Shown here in pieces: positions 36,437-45,993 of a stretch of DNA of 64,000 bases. A program made the position numbers and the translations under genes. Each line of letters starts with the position of its first letter. Positions within the stretch are counted from its first letter, which is position 1. Origin of the DNA: Paracoccus zeaxanthinifaciens ATCC 21588 (GTDB lineage Bacteria > Pseudomonadota > Alphaproteobacteria > Rhodobacterales > Rhodobacteraceae). The DNA is taken from the NCBI RefSeq assembly GCF_000420145.1, contig NZ_ATUJ01000008.1:1-64000 (forward strand). Direction: 5' to 3'. The notes below the pieces were generated by a model. That model worked only from the letters and a program-made list of their open reading frames with translations, ran no database searches and had not been told where the DNA came from.

Positions 36437-36805
36437 ATGTTCGCCATTCCCGGCCAAGCCCCCGTCAGCATCACCGAGGCTGCCGCGGTCCATATCAAGT
36501 CGCTGATGTCCAAAAAGGACTCGTTCGGGCTGCGCATCGGCCTGAAGAAGGGCGGCTGCGCGGGCATGGAATACACCATGGAGATGGCCGACGAGGCTGC
36601 CCCCTCCGAGGAGGTGGTCGAGAAGGACGGCGCGCGCGTGCTGATCGCGCCCATGGCGCAGATGTACCTGTTCGGAACCGAGATCGACTACGAGACCGGC
36701 CTGTTGGAAAGCGGCTTCAAGTTCCGCAATCCGAACGTGGCCGATGCCTGTGGCTGCGGCGAATCCGTCAGCTTCTCGATCCCCGGAACCCGCGCCGAGG
36801 GCTGA
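36437..36805 (+). CDS. IscA/SufA/ErpA-type iron-sulfur cluster carrier
   Basis: A 122-residue A-type carrier with the three cysteines in GGCAGMEY and ACGCGES, the ligands for a transferred cluster. It passes Fe-S clusters from a scaffold to apoproteins. It follows the SufT-like gene on the same strand. A GC-rich hairpin after its stop ends the pair. Whether it is the SufA or ErpA type cannot be told. Confidence 0.92.
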   Translation: MFAIPGQAPVSITEAAAVHIKSLMSKKDSFGLRIGLKKGGCAGMEYTMEMADEAAPSEEVVEKDGARVLIAPMAQMYLFGTEIDYETGLLESGFKFRNPNVADACGCGESVSFSIPGTRAEG

Positions 36806-36807
36806 TC

Positions 36808-36829
36808 CCCTTGCGCTGTTGCGCAAGGG
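36808..36829 (+). terminator. hairpin after the IscA-type gene
   Basis: CCCTTGCGC and GCGCAAGGG form a nine-pair stem with a TGTT loop starting three bases after the stop. Only short T-runs follow, so termination efficiency is uncertain. Confidence 0.6.
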
Positions 36830-36872
36830 CGGGCCTTTGGCCTATCCCTTGGGCGCAACATTGGGGGATATC

Positions 36873-37607
36873 ATGGCACCACGCAAACTTGCCGCCGGAA
36901 ACTGGAAGATGAACGGCGATCTGGCCGCGCTGTCGCAGATCGACGCCATCGTCGCGGGCCGCGAAACCGGCTGCGACGTGCTGATCTGCCCGCCCGCGGT
37001 GCTGCTGCATCCGATGGTCGCGCGCATCGGCGGAGGCGATCTTCTGGTGGGCGGCCAGGACTGCCACCACGCGGGCTCGGGTGCCCATACCGGTGACATC
37101 GCGGCGGCACAGCTGGCCGATGCCGGTGCAAGCCACGTCATCCTCGGCCATTCCGAACGCCGCGCCGATCATGGCGAGACCGACGCCGATGTCGCCGCCA
37201 AGGCACGCGCCGCCCATGATGCAGGCCTGATCGCCATCATCTGCGTCGGAGAGACCGAGGCCGAGCGCGACGCCGGCACCACGCTGGACGTGATCGCGGC
37301 GCAGCTGCAGGGCTCGATCCCCGATTGCGCGACATCCGCGAATACCGTCATCGCCTACGAGCCCGTCTGGGCGATCGGCACCGGCCGCACCCCCGACAAC
37401 GCCCAGATCGCCGAGGTTCACGCCATGATCCGCGATGCCCTGTCGGCGACCCTGCCCGATGTCAGCCTGCTCTATGGCGGCAGCGTCAAGGCCGCCAACG
37501 CGACCGAGATCTTCGCCATCGACAACGTGGACGGCGCGCTGGTGGGCGGCGCCAGCCTCAAGGCTGCCGATTTCCTGCCCATCGTCTCGGCGCTGGCGGC
37601 GTCCTGA
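36873..37607 (+). CDS. tpiA: triose-phosphate isomerase
   Basis: A 244-residue TIM barrel. Catalytic residues are in AAGNWKMNG (Asn, Lys), LGHSERR (His) and [11 protein letters not shown] (Glu); the phosphate site is LLYGGSVK. It interconverts dihydroxyacetone phosphate and glyceraldehyde-3-phosphate. The ATG at 36873 gives the usual N-terminus; GGGGGATATC precedes it. Monocistronic, with a terminator after it. Confidence 0.97.
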   Translation: MAPRKLAAGNWKMNGDLAALSQIDAIVAGRETGCDVLICPPAVLLHPMVARIGGGDLLVGGQDCHHAGSGAHTGDIAAAQLADAGASHVILGHSERRADHGETDADVAAKARAAHDAGLIAIICVGETEAERDAGTTLDVIAAQLQGSIPDCATSANTVIAYEPVWAIGTGRTPDNAQIAEVHAMIRDALSATLPDVSLLYGGSVKAANATEIFAIDNVDGALVGGASLKAADFLPIVSALAAS

Positions 37608-37616
37608 ACCTTCGGC

Positions 37617-37642
37617 GGCGCGCAATTTCCCTGTTGCGCGCC
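37617..37642 (+). terminator. hairpin after tpiA
   Basis: GGCGCGCAA and TTGCGCGCC form a perfect nine-pair stem. A second small hairpin (CCTGT-CACG-ACAGG) follows at 37643-37656, directly before the tRNA. Confidence 0.6.
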
Positions 37643-37673
37643 CCTGTCACGACAGGTAATCAGACCCCAGCAC

Positions 37674-37750
<77 letters not shown>

Positions 37751-37756
37751 TTTTCC

Positions 37757-38746
37757 TTACATTGCTGTACCCGGTACGGGATATGCCACGCGATCGACGC
37801 TTTCCGTCGTCGCCGTGATGAAGTCCAGCGTTGCCGAGGATGGCGCCCTACTGGCGGGAAGCAGAAAGTTCGTCGTGTAGCGGACTGCGGGCTCGAAGGG
37901 GCGCATGACGATCCCCTCGCCCATCTGGTGGATCAGCGGGAACGGGTTCAGGACCGCCGCACCCAGACCTGCGCGCACGAACTCCATCGCCGAGACATTC
38001 GTCGAAGCCTCGATCACGTTCTTCGGCTTGGCGCCCTCCTTGTCGAAGGCGCGATCAAGGACGACCCGGCTGCTGTGGCGCCGGGCCAGCGCGATGAAGT
38101 CGGCGCCGTCCAGGTCCTGCGGACGAATCACGCTGCGCGAGGCGAGCGAATGGTGCGCGGGAAGGATGCAGACTGCCTGGGTATCCAGCAGCGGCTCGGT
38201 CCTGATGCCTTCATGCGTCACCATCGTATCGGTCAGCCCGATGTCGAAACGGCATTCGGCAATGCCGGTCAGAAGCGCGTCGCTGGCCAGCACCTCGAAG
38301 GCGATCTGCAGGTCGGGATTACGCTTCTTGAAATTGGCGATCCGCGCCGCAAGAAAGCGATGCGCGATCGTCGGAGGCGCAGCGATGGACAGCGTGCCGG
38401 AATGGCTGCGCGGTGGCTGCGCCTGGTGGTTCGCGATGCGTGCAAGCGTGTCGAATACAGGCGTCAGCTGCTCGTTTATGGACAGGGCCTCGACAGTGGG
38501 GACCAGTCGCCCGCCCGAGCGCATGAACAGCTGCATGCCAAGACGATCCTCGAGCTGGGACAGACGCCTGCTGGCCGCCGACTGAGAGATGCCGAGAAAG
38601 CGCGCGGCACTGATCGCAGTTCCTTCCGAAACCAGCGCCTGCAGCACCTCCAGTTCTCGCAACGTGATGCCGGAACGGCGATCCCTTGCCTCGGCGGCCT
38701 TGTCGTCTTCGGTCATCAAGTATTCCAAATTTGCATACAGATTCAT
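37757..38746 (-). CDS. LysR-family transcriptional regulator
   Basis: A 329-residue LTTR. The N-terminal winged helix has [20 protein letters not shown] and [20 protein letters not shown]; the C-terminal effector domain starts near 105 ([15 protein letters not shown]). The start could be 38746 or 38716; the latter has a better-spaced GGAA. It is divergent from the Dpp-type importer operon across about 100 bases, which include the AT-rich GACTTCTGAATAACGC stretch near the divergent promoters. It probably controls that operon in response to the imported compound. Confidence 0.9.
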   Translation of the reverse strand: MNLYANLEYLMTEDDKAAEARDRRSGITLRELEVLQALVSEGTAISAARFLGISQSAASRRLSQLEDRLGMQLFMRSGGRLVPTVEALSINEQLTPVFDTLARIANHQAQPPRSHSGTLSIAAPPTIAHRFLAARIANFKKRNPDLQIAFEVLASDALLTGIAECRFDIGLTDTMVTHEGIRTEPLLDTQAVCILPAHHSLASRSVIRPQDLDGADFIALARRHSSRVVLDRAFDKEGAKPKNVIEASTNVSAMEFVRAGLGAAVLNPFPLIHQMGEGIVMRPFEPAVRYTTNFLLPASRAPSSATLDFITATTESVDRVAYPVPGTAM

Positions 38747-38849
38747 TGTTGACTTCTGAATAACGCATAATAGCGTGATCCCCAAGCTGCATCGCACCAC
38801 CGGGGGCCAACCCCGGCGACGAAGAACAAGCCCATACAACAGGAAGGAA

Positions 38850-40457
38850 ATGACGGTGAAAACACTGACCCTGCCGCTTGCGGCCGGTTGCCTTGTCGCA
38901 TCCCTTGCCCAAGCCCACGCACAGGAACTGTCCATCGGCCTGAAATCCGAAGCGACCTCCATGGACCCGCACTTCCACCAGCTGTCGACCAACATCCAGG
39001 TCGGCAAGAACATCTTCGAGGCACTGACCACCCAGGATGCCGTGCAGAAGGTGACGCCCGGACTGGCCGAAAGCTGGGAAGCCGTGGACGACACAACCTG
39101 GCGCTTCAAGCTGCGCAAGGGCGTCAAGTTCCACGACGGCAGCGACTTTACCGCGCGCGACGTGATCTACAGCTTCTGCCGCGTTCCGCTGGTCCAGAAC
39201 TCGCCCTCGGCCTACACGATCTTCACCGGCGGCATCGCCGAGATGACGGCCGAAGACGATCACACGCTGATCATCAAGACCAAGGATACCAATCCCCTTT
39301 GGCCGACCGAGCTGTGGAGCCTTGCCATCATCTCGGCCAATGCGCTCGGCGCCGAGGAAGATGTCGTCTTCGCACCCGACGGCGAATGCACCGGCATGGG
39401 CGAAGTGCCCCAGGCCCCGGCCTTCAACTCGCCCGACATCGCGGTGGGCACCGGCCCCTACAAGCTGGAAAGCTATACCCGCGGATCGGAACTGACCGTC
39501 ACACGCTTCGAGGACTATTGGGGCGGCACACCCGAATGGGAGCGCGTCGTGATGCGTCCGATCACCAGCGACGGCCCGCGGGTCGCAGCGCTTCTGGCAG
39601 GCGATGTCGATCTGATCGAAAGCCCCCCGATCCAGGATCTTCCGCGCATCGAGGAGGCCGGCTTCAGCGTGGTGGACGCCCTGTCGAACCGCATCATCTA
39701 CCTGCACATGCAGCAGCTGGACGACGCGCCTGGCATCGGCGGAACCGATGGCAAGAACCCGCTGCAGGACGCCCGCGTCCGCGAGGCGATTTCGCTGTCG
39801 ATCAACCGCGAGGCCATCGCTGAACGCATCATGGGCGGCTATGCGCAACCCGCGGGCGAGCTGCTGCCGCCGCCGATGTTCGGCACCTCGGGCCGCGAGG
39901 TCGATCCCTACGACCCCGAACGCGCCAAGGAGCTGCTGGCAGAGGCAGGTTATCCGGACGGGTTCACGCTGAACCTGGGCACGCCCAACGACCGCTACAT
40001 CAACGACGAACAGATCGCCCAGGCGGTCGCGCAGATGATGGCGCGCATCGGCATCCAGACGACGGTGGACGCGACGACCGCCAGCCAGTTCTTCAGCCGC
40101 CGCAACGCGCTGGAATTCCCGATCTACATGGCGGGCTGGGGTGCATCCTCGGGCGACATGTCCTCGCCCCTGAAATCGCTGGTCGCGACCTATGACGAGA
40201 CGACGGGCACCGGCACCACCAATGCGGGTCGCTACAGCAACCCCGAAATGGACGCCCTGCTGGCCGAGGCCATGTCCACCATCGACGACGCCAAGCGCGA
40301 CGAGATGCTGCAGCAGGCCGAGACGATGGTGCTGGACGATTACGGGATCATCCCGCTGCATTACGAGCAGACGGTCTGGGCGATGAAATCCGACCTGTCC
40401 TACGAACCCCGGGTCGACCAGTACACAATGGCCCGCGAAGTGAAGAAGGCCGAGTGA
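38850..40457 (+). CDS. Dpp/Opp-type ABC transporter, periplasmic substrate-binding protein
   Basis: A 535-residue family-5 binding protein with a clear signal peptide (TLTLPLAAGCLVASLAQAHA, cleavage about residue 24). Characteristic are SMDPHFHQLSTNIQ, LAESWEAVDDTTWRFKLRKG and KFHDGSDFTARDVIYS. It captures peptides or similar solutes in the periplasm. AGGAAGGA precedes the ATG at 38850. A strong hairpin after the stop probably raises its expression over the permease genes. The ligand is not readable from sequence. Confidence 0.93.
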   Translation: MTVKTLTLPLAAGCLVASLAQAHAQELSIGLKSEATSMDPHFHQLSTNIQVGKNIFEALTTQDAVQKVTPGLAESWEAVDDTTWRFKLRKGVKFHDGSDFTARDVIYSFCRVPLVQNSPSAYTIFTGGIAEMTAEDDHTLIIKTKDTNPLWPTELWSLAIISANALGAEEDVVFAPDGECTGMGEVPQAPAFNSPDIAVGTGPYKLESYTRGSELTVTRFEDYWGGTPEWERVVMRPITSDGPRVAALLAGDVDLIESPPIQDLPRIEEAGFSVVDALSNRIIYLHMQQLDDAPGIGGTDGKNPLQDARVREAISLSINREAIAERIMGGYAQPAGELLPPPMFGTSGREVDPYDPERAKELLAEAGYPDGFTLNLGTPNDRYINDEQIAQAVAQMMARIGIQTTVDATTASQFFSRRNALEFPIYMAGWGASSGDMSSPLKSLVATYDETTGTGTTNAGRYSNPEMDALLAEAMSTIDDAKRDEMLQQAETMVLDDYGIIPLHYEQTVWAMKSDLSYEPRVDQYTMAREVKKAE

Positions 40458-40466
40458 TCGACCCTT

Positions 40467-40491
40467 CCGGCGCCCCGCTACGGGGCGTCGG
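40467..40491 (+). other. intercistronic hairpin after the binding-protein gene
   Basis: CCGGCGCCCCG and CGGGGCGTCGG make an eleven-pair stem (one G-T pair) with a CTA loop. Such hairpins commonly stabilise the upstream binding-protein message or reduce read-through to permease genes. No T-run follows. Confidence 0.6.
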
Positions 40492-40523
40492 ATCCCGTCA
40501 CCGGACCCCGAAGGACCCCCGAC

Positions 40524-41501
40524 ATGCTCGTCTATCTTGTCCGCCGCCTGGGACAGAGCCTGCTTGCCATCGTGGCGATGGCAGTTCTGGTCTTTGCCGG
40601 CGTATATGCCATCGGCAACCCCGTCGATGTCCTCATCAACCCCGAAGCCACCCAGGCCGAGATCGCGGCGACCATGCAGCGGCTGGGCCTCGACCGCCCG
40701 CTCTATGAGCAGTTCGGGATCTTCGTTATGAACGCCCTGCAGGGCGATCTGGGAACCTCGTTCGTCTATGGCCGGCCGGCGCTGGCCATCATCATGGAAC
40801 GACTGCCCGCGACAATGGAGCTGGCTCTGGTCGCGCTGTTCCTGTCGGTCGCCATCGGCATCCCGCTTGGCGTCTGGGCCGGGCTTCGCCCCGACAGCAT
40901 TGCCGGACGCACCATCATGGGCGGGTCGATCCTCGGCTTTTCGTTGCCGAACTTCTGGCAAGGGATGCTGCTGATCCTGGTCTTCGCGGTCCTTCTGGGC
41001 TGGCTGCCCGCAGGCGGACGGGGCGAAACGACCGAGTTCCTGGGCCTTCAGGTCAGCTTTTTGACTTGGGACGGGCTGACCCACCTGATCTTGCCCGCGA
41101 TCAATCTCGCGCTGTTCAAGATGTCGCTCATCATCCGACTGGCCCGCGCCAACACGCGAGAGGTCAGCCTGCAGGACTATGTCAAGTTCGCCCGCGCCAA
41201 GGGCCTTTCGGGGCGTCGCGTGGTGATGGTCCATATCCTGAAGAACATCATGATCCCCGTCGTCACCATCATCGGGCTGGAACTGGGCTCGATGGTCGCC
41301 TTCGCGATCGTGACCGAGACCGTCTTCGCATGGCCTGGCATGGGCAAGCTGCTGATCGACAGCATCAACCTGCTCGATCGGCCCGTGATCGTCGCCTATC
41401 TCATGCTGACGGTGCTGATCATCGTGTCCATCAACCTGCTGGTCGACGTGATCTATTCGCTGCTGGATCCGCGTATCCGCCTGTCGGAGATGAAGGGATG
41501 A
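40524..41501 (+). CDS. Dpp-type ABC transporter permease 1 (DppB-like)
   Basis: A 325-residue inner-membrane permease with six helices and the N-terminal YLVRRLGQSLLAIVAMAVLV typical of DppB. The EAA loop is in DYVKFARAKGLSGRRV. It overlaps the second permease gene by four bases (ATGA). It pairs with the next gene to form the channel. Confidence 0.93.
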   Translation: MLVYLVRRLGQSLLAIVAMAVLVFAGVYAIGNPVDVLINPEATQAEIAATMQRLGLDRPLYEQFGIFVMNALQGDLGTSFVYGRPALAIIMERLPATMELALVALFLSVAIGIPLGVWAGLRPDSIAGRTIMGGSILGFSLPNFWQGMLLILVFAVLLGWLPAGGRGETTEFLGLQVSFLTWDGLTHLILPAINLALFKMSLIIRLARANTREVSLQDYVKFARAKGLSGRRVVMVHILKNIMIPVVTIIGLELGSMVAFAIVTETVFAWPGMGKLLIDSINLLDRPVIVAYLMLTVLIIVSINLLVDVIYSLLDPRIRLSEMKG

Positions 41502-42406
41502 GCCAGACCACCGCAAACGCACCGGTCCGTGTGGACAGCCCCGCCCGCCGCATCCTGCGCCAGTTCATGGAGGACCCGGTCGCCGTCATCGGGCTGATCC
41601 TGTTCGTCGCGATCGCGGCACTGGCCATCGCGGCCCCCTGGATCGCGCCGCAGAACCCCTACGATCTGACGCAGCTGGACATCATGGACAGTGCCCTGCC
41701 CCCGGGCGAGGTCAGCTTCGGCAGCGGTCAGACCTATTGGCTTGGCACGGACCGCCAGGGCCGCGACATGCTGTCGGGCATTCTCTACGGCCTGCGGATC
41801 AGCCTTCTGGTGGCGTCGGTCTCGCTTGGGCTGGCGATCACCATCGGAACCATCGTCGGCGTCACGGCCGCCTATTTCGGGGGCAGGCTCGACAGCTTCA
41901 TCATGCGGATTGTCGATCTGCAGCTGTCCTTCCCCGCCATCCTGATCGCGCTGATCCTGCTGGCGCTGCTGGGACGCGGCGTGGACAAGGTGATCCTGGC
42001 GCTGGTCATCGTGCAATGGGCCTATTACGCGCGGACGGTGCGCAGCTCGGCCATCGTCGAGCGGCGCAAGGATTACATCGATGCGGCGCGCTGCCTTGCG
42101 CTGTCCGACCGCCGCATCATGTTCCGCCACCTGCTGCCCAACTGCGTGCCGCCGCTGATCGTGGTCGCCACCGTCCAGATCGCGCAGGCCATCGCGCTTG
42201 AGGCGACGCTGTCCTTCCTTGGCGTGGGCGTTCCCATCACCGAACCGTCGCTCGGGCTGCTGATCGCCAACGGCTACGACTATCTCCTGTCGGGCAGCTA
42301 CTGGATCAGCCTGTTCCCCGGCATCGCGCTGGTCGTGACCATCGTCGCGATCAACCTTGTCGGCGACCGCCTGCGCGACGTCCTGAACCCGAGGTTGCAG
42401 AAATGA
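41498..42406 (+). CDS. Dpp-type ABC transporter permease 2 (DppC-like)
   Basis: A 302-residue permease with an N-terminal OppC-N segment (RRILRQFMEDPVAVIGLILF), LGTDRQGRDMLSGILYGLRI and the EAA loop DYIDAARCLALSDRRIMFRH. It overlaps both flanking genes by four bases, showing tight coupling with the other permease and first ATPase. Confidence 0.93.
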   Translation: MSQTTANAPVRVDSPARRILRQFMEDPVAVIGLILFVAIAALAIAAPWIAPQNPYDLTQLDIMDSALPPGEVSFGSGQTYWLGTDRQGRDMLSGILYGLRISLLVASVSLGLAITIGTIVGVTAAYFGGRLDSFIMRIVDLQLSFPAILIALILLALLGRGVDKVILALVIVQWAYYARTVRSSAIVERRKDYIDAARCLALSDRRIMFRHLLPNCVPPLIVVATVQIAQAIALEATLSFLGVGVPITEPSLGLLIANGYDYLLSGSYWISLFPGIALVVTIVAINLVGDRLRDVLNPRLQK

Positions 42407-43389
42407 GCAAGCTTCTGGAAATCAACGACCTTCAGACCCATTTCCACACCCGTGACGGGGTGGCCAAGGCCGTGGACGGCGTCACCTTCTCCCTCGACCG
42501 GGGCGAGATCCTGGGCCTTGTCGGCGAAAGCGGATCGGGCAAGTCGGTCACCGGCTTCTCGATCCTGGGACTGGTCGATCCGCCGGGCCGCATTGCCGGG
42601 GGCCGGATCGTCTTCGACGGCGACGACCTTGTCGCCGGGGGCGAGCCGATGCTGCGCGGCCTGCGCGGCAAGCGGATCGCCATGATCTTCCAAGATCCGA
42701 TGATGACGCTGAACCCGGTCCTGCGCATCGACACCCAGATGGTCGAGACGGTGCTGGCACATGAACGCGTCCCCCGGTCCGAGGCGCTGGCCCGTGCACG
42801 CGCCGCGCTGGTCCAGGTGGGCATCTCGGCGCCCGACGAGCGGCTGCGCAGCTATCCTCACCAGTTCTCGGGGGGAATGCGGCAGCGCGTGGCCATCGCA
42901 ATCGCGCTTCTGCACAAGCCCGACCTGATCATCGCAGACGAACCCACCACCGCGCTTGACGTCACCATCCAGGCGCAGATCCTGTCAGAGGTGCAGAGCC
43001 TCTGTGCGCAGTCGGGGACCGCGCTGATATGGATCACGCACGATCTGGCCGTGGTGTCCGGTCTGGCCGACCGCCTGGCGGTCATGTACGCGGGCCGCAT
43101 CATCGAGGAAGGCCCGACGGCCAGCGTCATCGCCAACCCGCGCCATCCCTATACGCGCGGACTGATCGACAGCGTGCCCAAGGGCAAGCAGCACGGCCGC
43201 ATGCTGAGCCAGATCAAGGGCATGACCCCGTCGCTTCTGCACCTTCCCGAGGGCTGCAAGTTCGCCCCGCGCTGCCCGCGCGCCGATGCCGCCTGCCGAT
43301 CGGAACCGGCGCTGACGCCAACCGGCGACGATCGCAGCATCCGCTGCCACCACCCCCATGAAGATGCCGAAAGGGTGCATGCCCCGTGA
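42403..43389 (+). CDS. Dpp-type ABC transporter ATPase 1 (DppD-like)
   Basis: A 328-residue ATPase with Walker A GESGSGKSV, signature SGGMRQRVAIAIAL and Walker B LIIADEPTTALDV. The C-terminal oligopeptide-transport extension has the cysteine motif CKFAPRCPRADAACRSE, often an Fe-S or zinc site in this family. It overlaps the next gene (GTGA). Confidence 0.94.
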   Translation: MSKLLEINDLQTHFHTRDGVAKAVDGVTFSLDRGEILGLVGESGSGKSVTGFSILGLVDPPGRIAGGRIVFDGDDLVAGGEPMLRGLRGKRIAMIFQDPMMTLNPVLRIDTQMVETVLAHERVPRSEALARARAALVQVGISAPDERLRSYPHQFSGGMRQRVAIAIALLHKPDLIIADEPTTALDVTIQAQILSEVQSLCAQSGTALIWITHDLAVVSGLADRLAVMYAGRIIEEGPTASVIANPRHPYTRGLIDSVPKGKQHGRMLSQIKGMTPSLLHLPEGCKFAPRCPRADAACRSEPALTPTGDDRSIRCHHPHEDAERVHAP

Positions 43390-44387
43390 CACAGGAACCC
43401 ATCATCCAGATTCAGGGCGTGTCGAAGCGCTTCACCAAGGATCTCGACATCGCCGAGAAGATGGCTCGCAAGCTGGGGGCCAACCTCGCCCCGGTCACGG
43501 TCCATGCCGTCGACGATGTCAGCCTCGACATCCGCAAGGGCGAGGTGCTGGGCCTCGTGGGCGAATCCGGTTGCGGGAAGTCGACGCTCGGCCGGATGGT
43601 CGCGGGCCTGACGAACCCCAGTGCCGGGCAGATCCGTTTCCACGGACAGGATGTTGCGGGCCTGCGAGGCGCCGACGCACGGAACGCGGCACTGCGGATG
43701 CAGATGGTGTTCCAGGACCCCATGTCGTCGCTGAACCCGCGCATGCGCGTGGGCGATATCGTGTCCGAGGCGCCGCGGTTCCACGGTATCGTCCCGCGGG
43801 GTGAACTGGCCGGCTACATCGAGGACACGCTGCGGCAGGTGGGTCTCGATCCCAGCACCGCCAAGCGATATCCGCACCAGTTCTCGGGCGGGCAGCGCGC
43901 GCGGATCGGGATTGCACGCGCCCTGGCGGTCCGGCCCGAGTTCCTTGTCTGCGACGAATCCGTGGCGGCCTTGGATGTGTCGATCCAGGCGCAGGTTCTG
44001 AACCTGTTCATCAGGCTGCGGCAGGATTTCGACCTGACCTACCTGTTCGTCAGCCACGATCTGGGCGTGGTCGAACATATCTCTGACCGGATCGCGGTGA
44101 TGTATCTGGGCCGCCTTGTCGAACTGGGCGAGGCCGAGGATCTGATCGCCCGCCCGAACCACCCCTATACCCAGGCGCTGGTCTCCGAGATCCCCACATT
44201 CGAGACCGGCAAGAAGACCTATCACGCCATCAAGGGCGAGATCCCGTCGCCACTGAACCCGCCCAAGGGGTGCCATTTCCACCCCCGCTGTCCGCATGCG
44301 CATGACCGCTGCCGGTCCGAGGTCCCTGCCCTGCGGCAGGTCGCCCCCGGGCGCATGTCGGCATGCCACCTGAACGACCGGACGTAA
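43386..44387 (+). CDS. Dpp-type ABC transporter ATPase 2 (DppF-like)
   Basis: A 333-residue ATPase starting at a GTG that overlaps the preceding stop. It has Walker A GESGCGKST, signature SGGQRARIGIARAL and a Walker B-type segment FLVCDESVAALDV, where the usual Asp-Glu-Pro reads Asp-Glu-Ser. The C-terminal cysteine motif is CHFHPRCPHAHDRCRSE. It completes a heterodimeric ATPase with the previous gene. Confidence 0.94.
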   Translation: MTQEPIIQIQGVSKRFTKDLDIAEKMARKLGANLAPVTVHAVDDVSLDIRKGEVLGLVGESGCGKSTLGRMVAGLTNPSAGQIRFHGQDVAGLRGADARNAALRMQMVFQDPMSSLNPRMRVGDIVSEAPRFHGIVPRGELAGYIEDTLRQVGLDPSTAKRYPHQFSGGQRARIGIARALAVRPEFLVCDESVAALDVSIQAQVLNLFIRLRQDFDLTYLFVSHDLGVVEHISDRIAVMYLGRLVELGEAEDLIARPNHPYTQALVSEIPTFETGKKTYHAIKGEIPSPLNPPKGCHFHPRCPHAHDRCRSEVPALRQVAPGRMSACHLNDRT

Positions 44388-44411
44388 GTGCCGGAAACAA
44401 CGGAGAAGAGA

Positions 44412-45824
44412 ATGCGTAACGACAACCCCGTCTGGTCCCATGTCGATGCAAAGGCCCCCGAGTTCACCGGGCTGGCCGACAGGGTCTTCGACACCCCCGA
44501 GCTGGCCTATACCGAGAAGAAATCCTGCGCGGCCCATACCGAGATGCTCGAGGCGCAGGGTTTCCGTGTGACACGCAATGTCGCCGGCATCCCGACCGCC
44601 GTCATGGGCGAGGCGGGCGAAGGCGGCCCGGTCATCGCCATCCTCGGCGAATACGACGCGCTGCCCGGCCTGTCGCAGGAACCGGGGCTGGCTGAACCGA
44701 AGCAGATCGCGGATCACGGTTTCGGACACGGCTGCGGGCACAACCTGCTGGGCTCGGCCGCGCTCTCGGCGGCGACAGCGGTCAAGGACTGGCTTGCCGC
44801 CGAGGGCCTGCCCGGTCGCGTCCGCTATTATGGCTGCCCCGCCGAGGAAGGCGGCGCCGCCAAGACGTACATGGTGCGCGACGGTCAGTTCGATGACGTG
44901 GACATCGCGGTCACCTGGCACCCTGCCAGCTTCAACGCGGTGGACGACATGCGTTCGCTGGCCAATACCCGCATCGATTTCACCTTCCACGGCAAGGCGG
45001 CCCATGCCGCCGGCGCCCCCGAACTGGGTCGTTCCGCGTTGGATTCGGTCGAGCTGATGAATATCGGCATCAATTACATGCGCGAACACATGCCGGACGC
45101 CGCCCGTGTGCACTACGCCTATCTGGATGCGGGCGGGATCGCCCCGAACGTGGTGCAGTCCAAGGCGACCGTGCGCCAGCTGATCCGCAGCCCGGACCTT
45201 GCCGGGCTTCAGTCGCTGGTCGAACGCGTCCGCAACATCGCGGACGGCGCGGCCCTGATGTCGGGCACCAAGGTCACCTCGAAGGTCTTCTCGGCGGTGT
45301 CGAACCTGACCGAGAACCGCCCCCTGTCCGAGGCCATGCAGGCCGAGTTCGAGGCCCTGGGGCCCGTTCCCTTCGACGAGGCCGACCACGAGTTCGGCTC
45401 GCAGATCCGCAGCACGCTGACCCGCGACGATATCGCGGACACCTTCCAGCGGCTGGCGATGAAACCCGATTACGACAAGACGATGTGCGACTTCATCGCG
45501 CCGCTGGATCGCCCCTTCATGGGGGGCATGGGATCGACCGATGTGGGCGATGTCAGCTGGGCCGTCCCCACGGTTCAGGCACGCGTCGCGACCTGCGCGA
45601 TCGGAACCGCGCTGCACAGCTGGCAGCAGACCGCGCAGGGCAAGGCGCCCGCCGCCCACAAAGGCATGTTGCACGCGGCCAAGGTGATGGCATCGACTGC
45701 CCGCGCGGCGCTGACCGACCCCGACCTGATCGCGCGTGCGAAGGCCGCCCACCAGGAATTGCTGGCGGACTTCCCCTATTCCTGCCCGATCCCGCAGGGC
45801 ACGAACCCGCCGGTCGAGGTCTGA
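44412..45824 (+). CDS. M20 family amidohydrolase (AbgB-like)
   Basis: A 470-residue metallo-amidohydrolase with metal ligands in GHGCGHNLLG, GCPAEEGGAAKT and HPASF, and a lid/dimer domain from about 185 (FTFHGKAAHAAGAPELGRSA). It resembles AbgB, half of the p-aminobenzoyl-glutamate hydrolase, but no AbgA partner is adjacent. The ATG at 44412 with GGAGAAGAG is used; the GTG at 44388 lacks a site. As the last gene after the importer, it probably hydrolyses the amide or acyl compound that is taken up. Confidence 0.9.
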   Translation: MRNDNPVWSHVDAKAPEFTGLADRVFDTPELAYTEKKSCAAHTEMLEAQGFRVTRNVAGIPTAVMGEAGEGGPVIAILGEYDALPGLSQEPGLAEPKQIADHGFGHGCGHNLLGSAALSAATAVKDWLAAEGLPGRVRYYGCPAEEGGAAKTYMVRDGQFDDVDIAVTWHPASFNAVDDMRSLANTRIDFTFHGKAAHAAGAPELGRSALDSVELMNIGINYMREHMPDAARVHYAYLDAGGIAPNVVQSKATVRQLIRSPDLAGLQSLVERVRNIADGAALMSGTKVTSKVFSAVSNLTENRPLSEAMQAEFEALGPVPFDEADHEFGSQIRSTLTRDDIADTFQRLAMKPDYDKTMCDFIAPLDRPFMGGMGSTDVGDVSWAVPTVQARVATCAIGTALHSWQQTAQGKAPAAHKGMLHAAKVMASTARAALTDPDLIARAKAAHQELLADFPYSCPIPQGTNPPVEV

Positions 45825-45831
45825 GATCGAG

Positions 45832-45860
45832 CCGGACCGCCCCTGCGATGGGCGGTTCGG
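45832..45860 (+). terminator. hairpin after the M20 amidohydrolase gene
   Basis: CCGGACCGCCC and GGGCGGTTCGG form an eleven-pair stem (one G-T pair) with a seven-base loop, eight bases after the stop. It closes the importer operon. Confidence 0.6.
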
Positions 45861-45915
45861 ACAACTGACGGTCCCGAAATTCGGCGGGGACACCAACATG
45901 CCCCATCCGAAACAA

Positions 45916-45944
45916 GAATGGCCGCAGCATCGCTGCGACCATTC
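45916..45944 (-). terminator. terminator-like hairpin after the MipA/OmpV gene
   Basis: GAATGG-C-CGCAGC and GCTGCG-A-CCATTC pair over twelve positions with one mismatch and a three-base loop. On the minus strand it is followed by TTGTTTC. It lies 50 bases beyond the stop of the porin-like gene and faces the terminator of the convergent operon. Confidence 0.65.
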
Positions 45945-45993
45945 CGTAGAAATCGAGGTACCCTTCAGTCCCGACGCAAGGTCAGGCGCGGCC

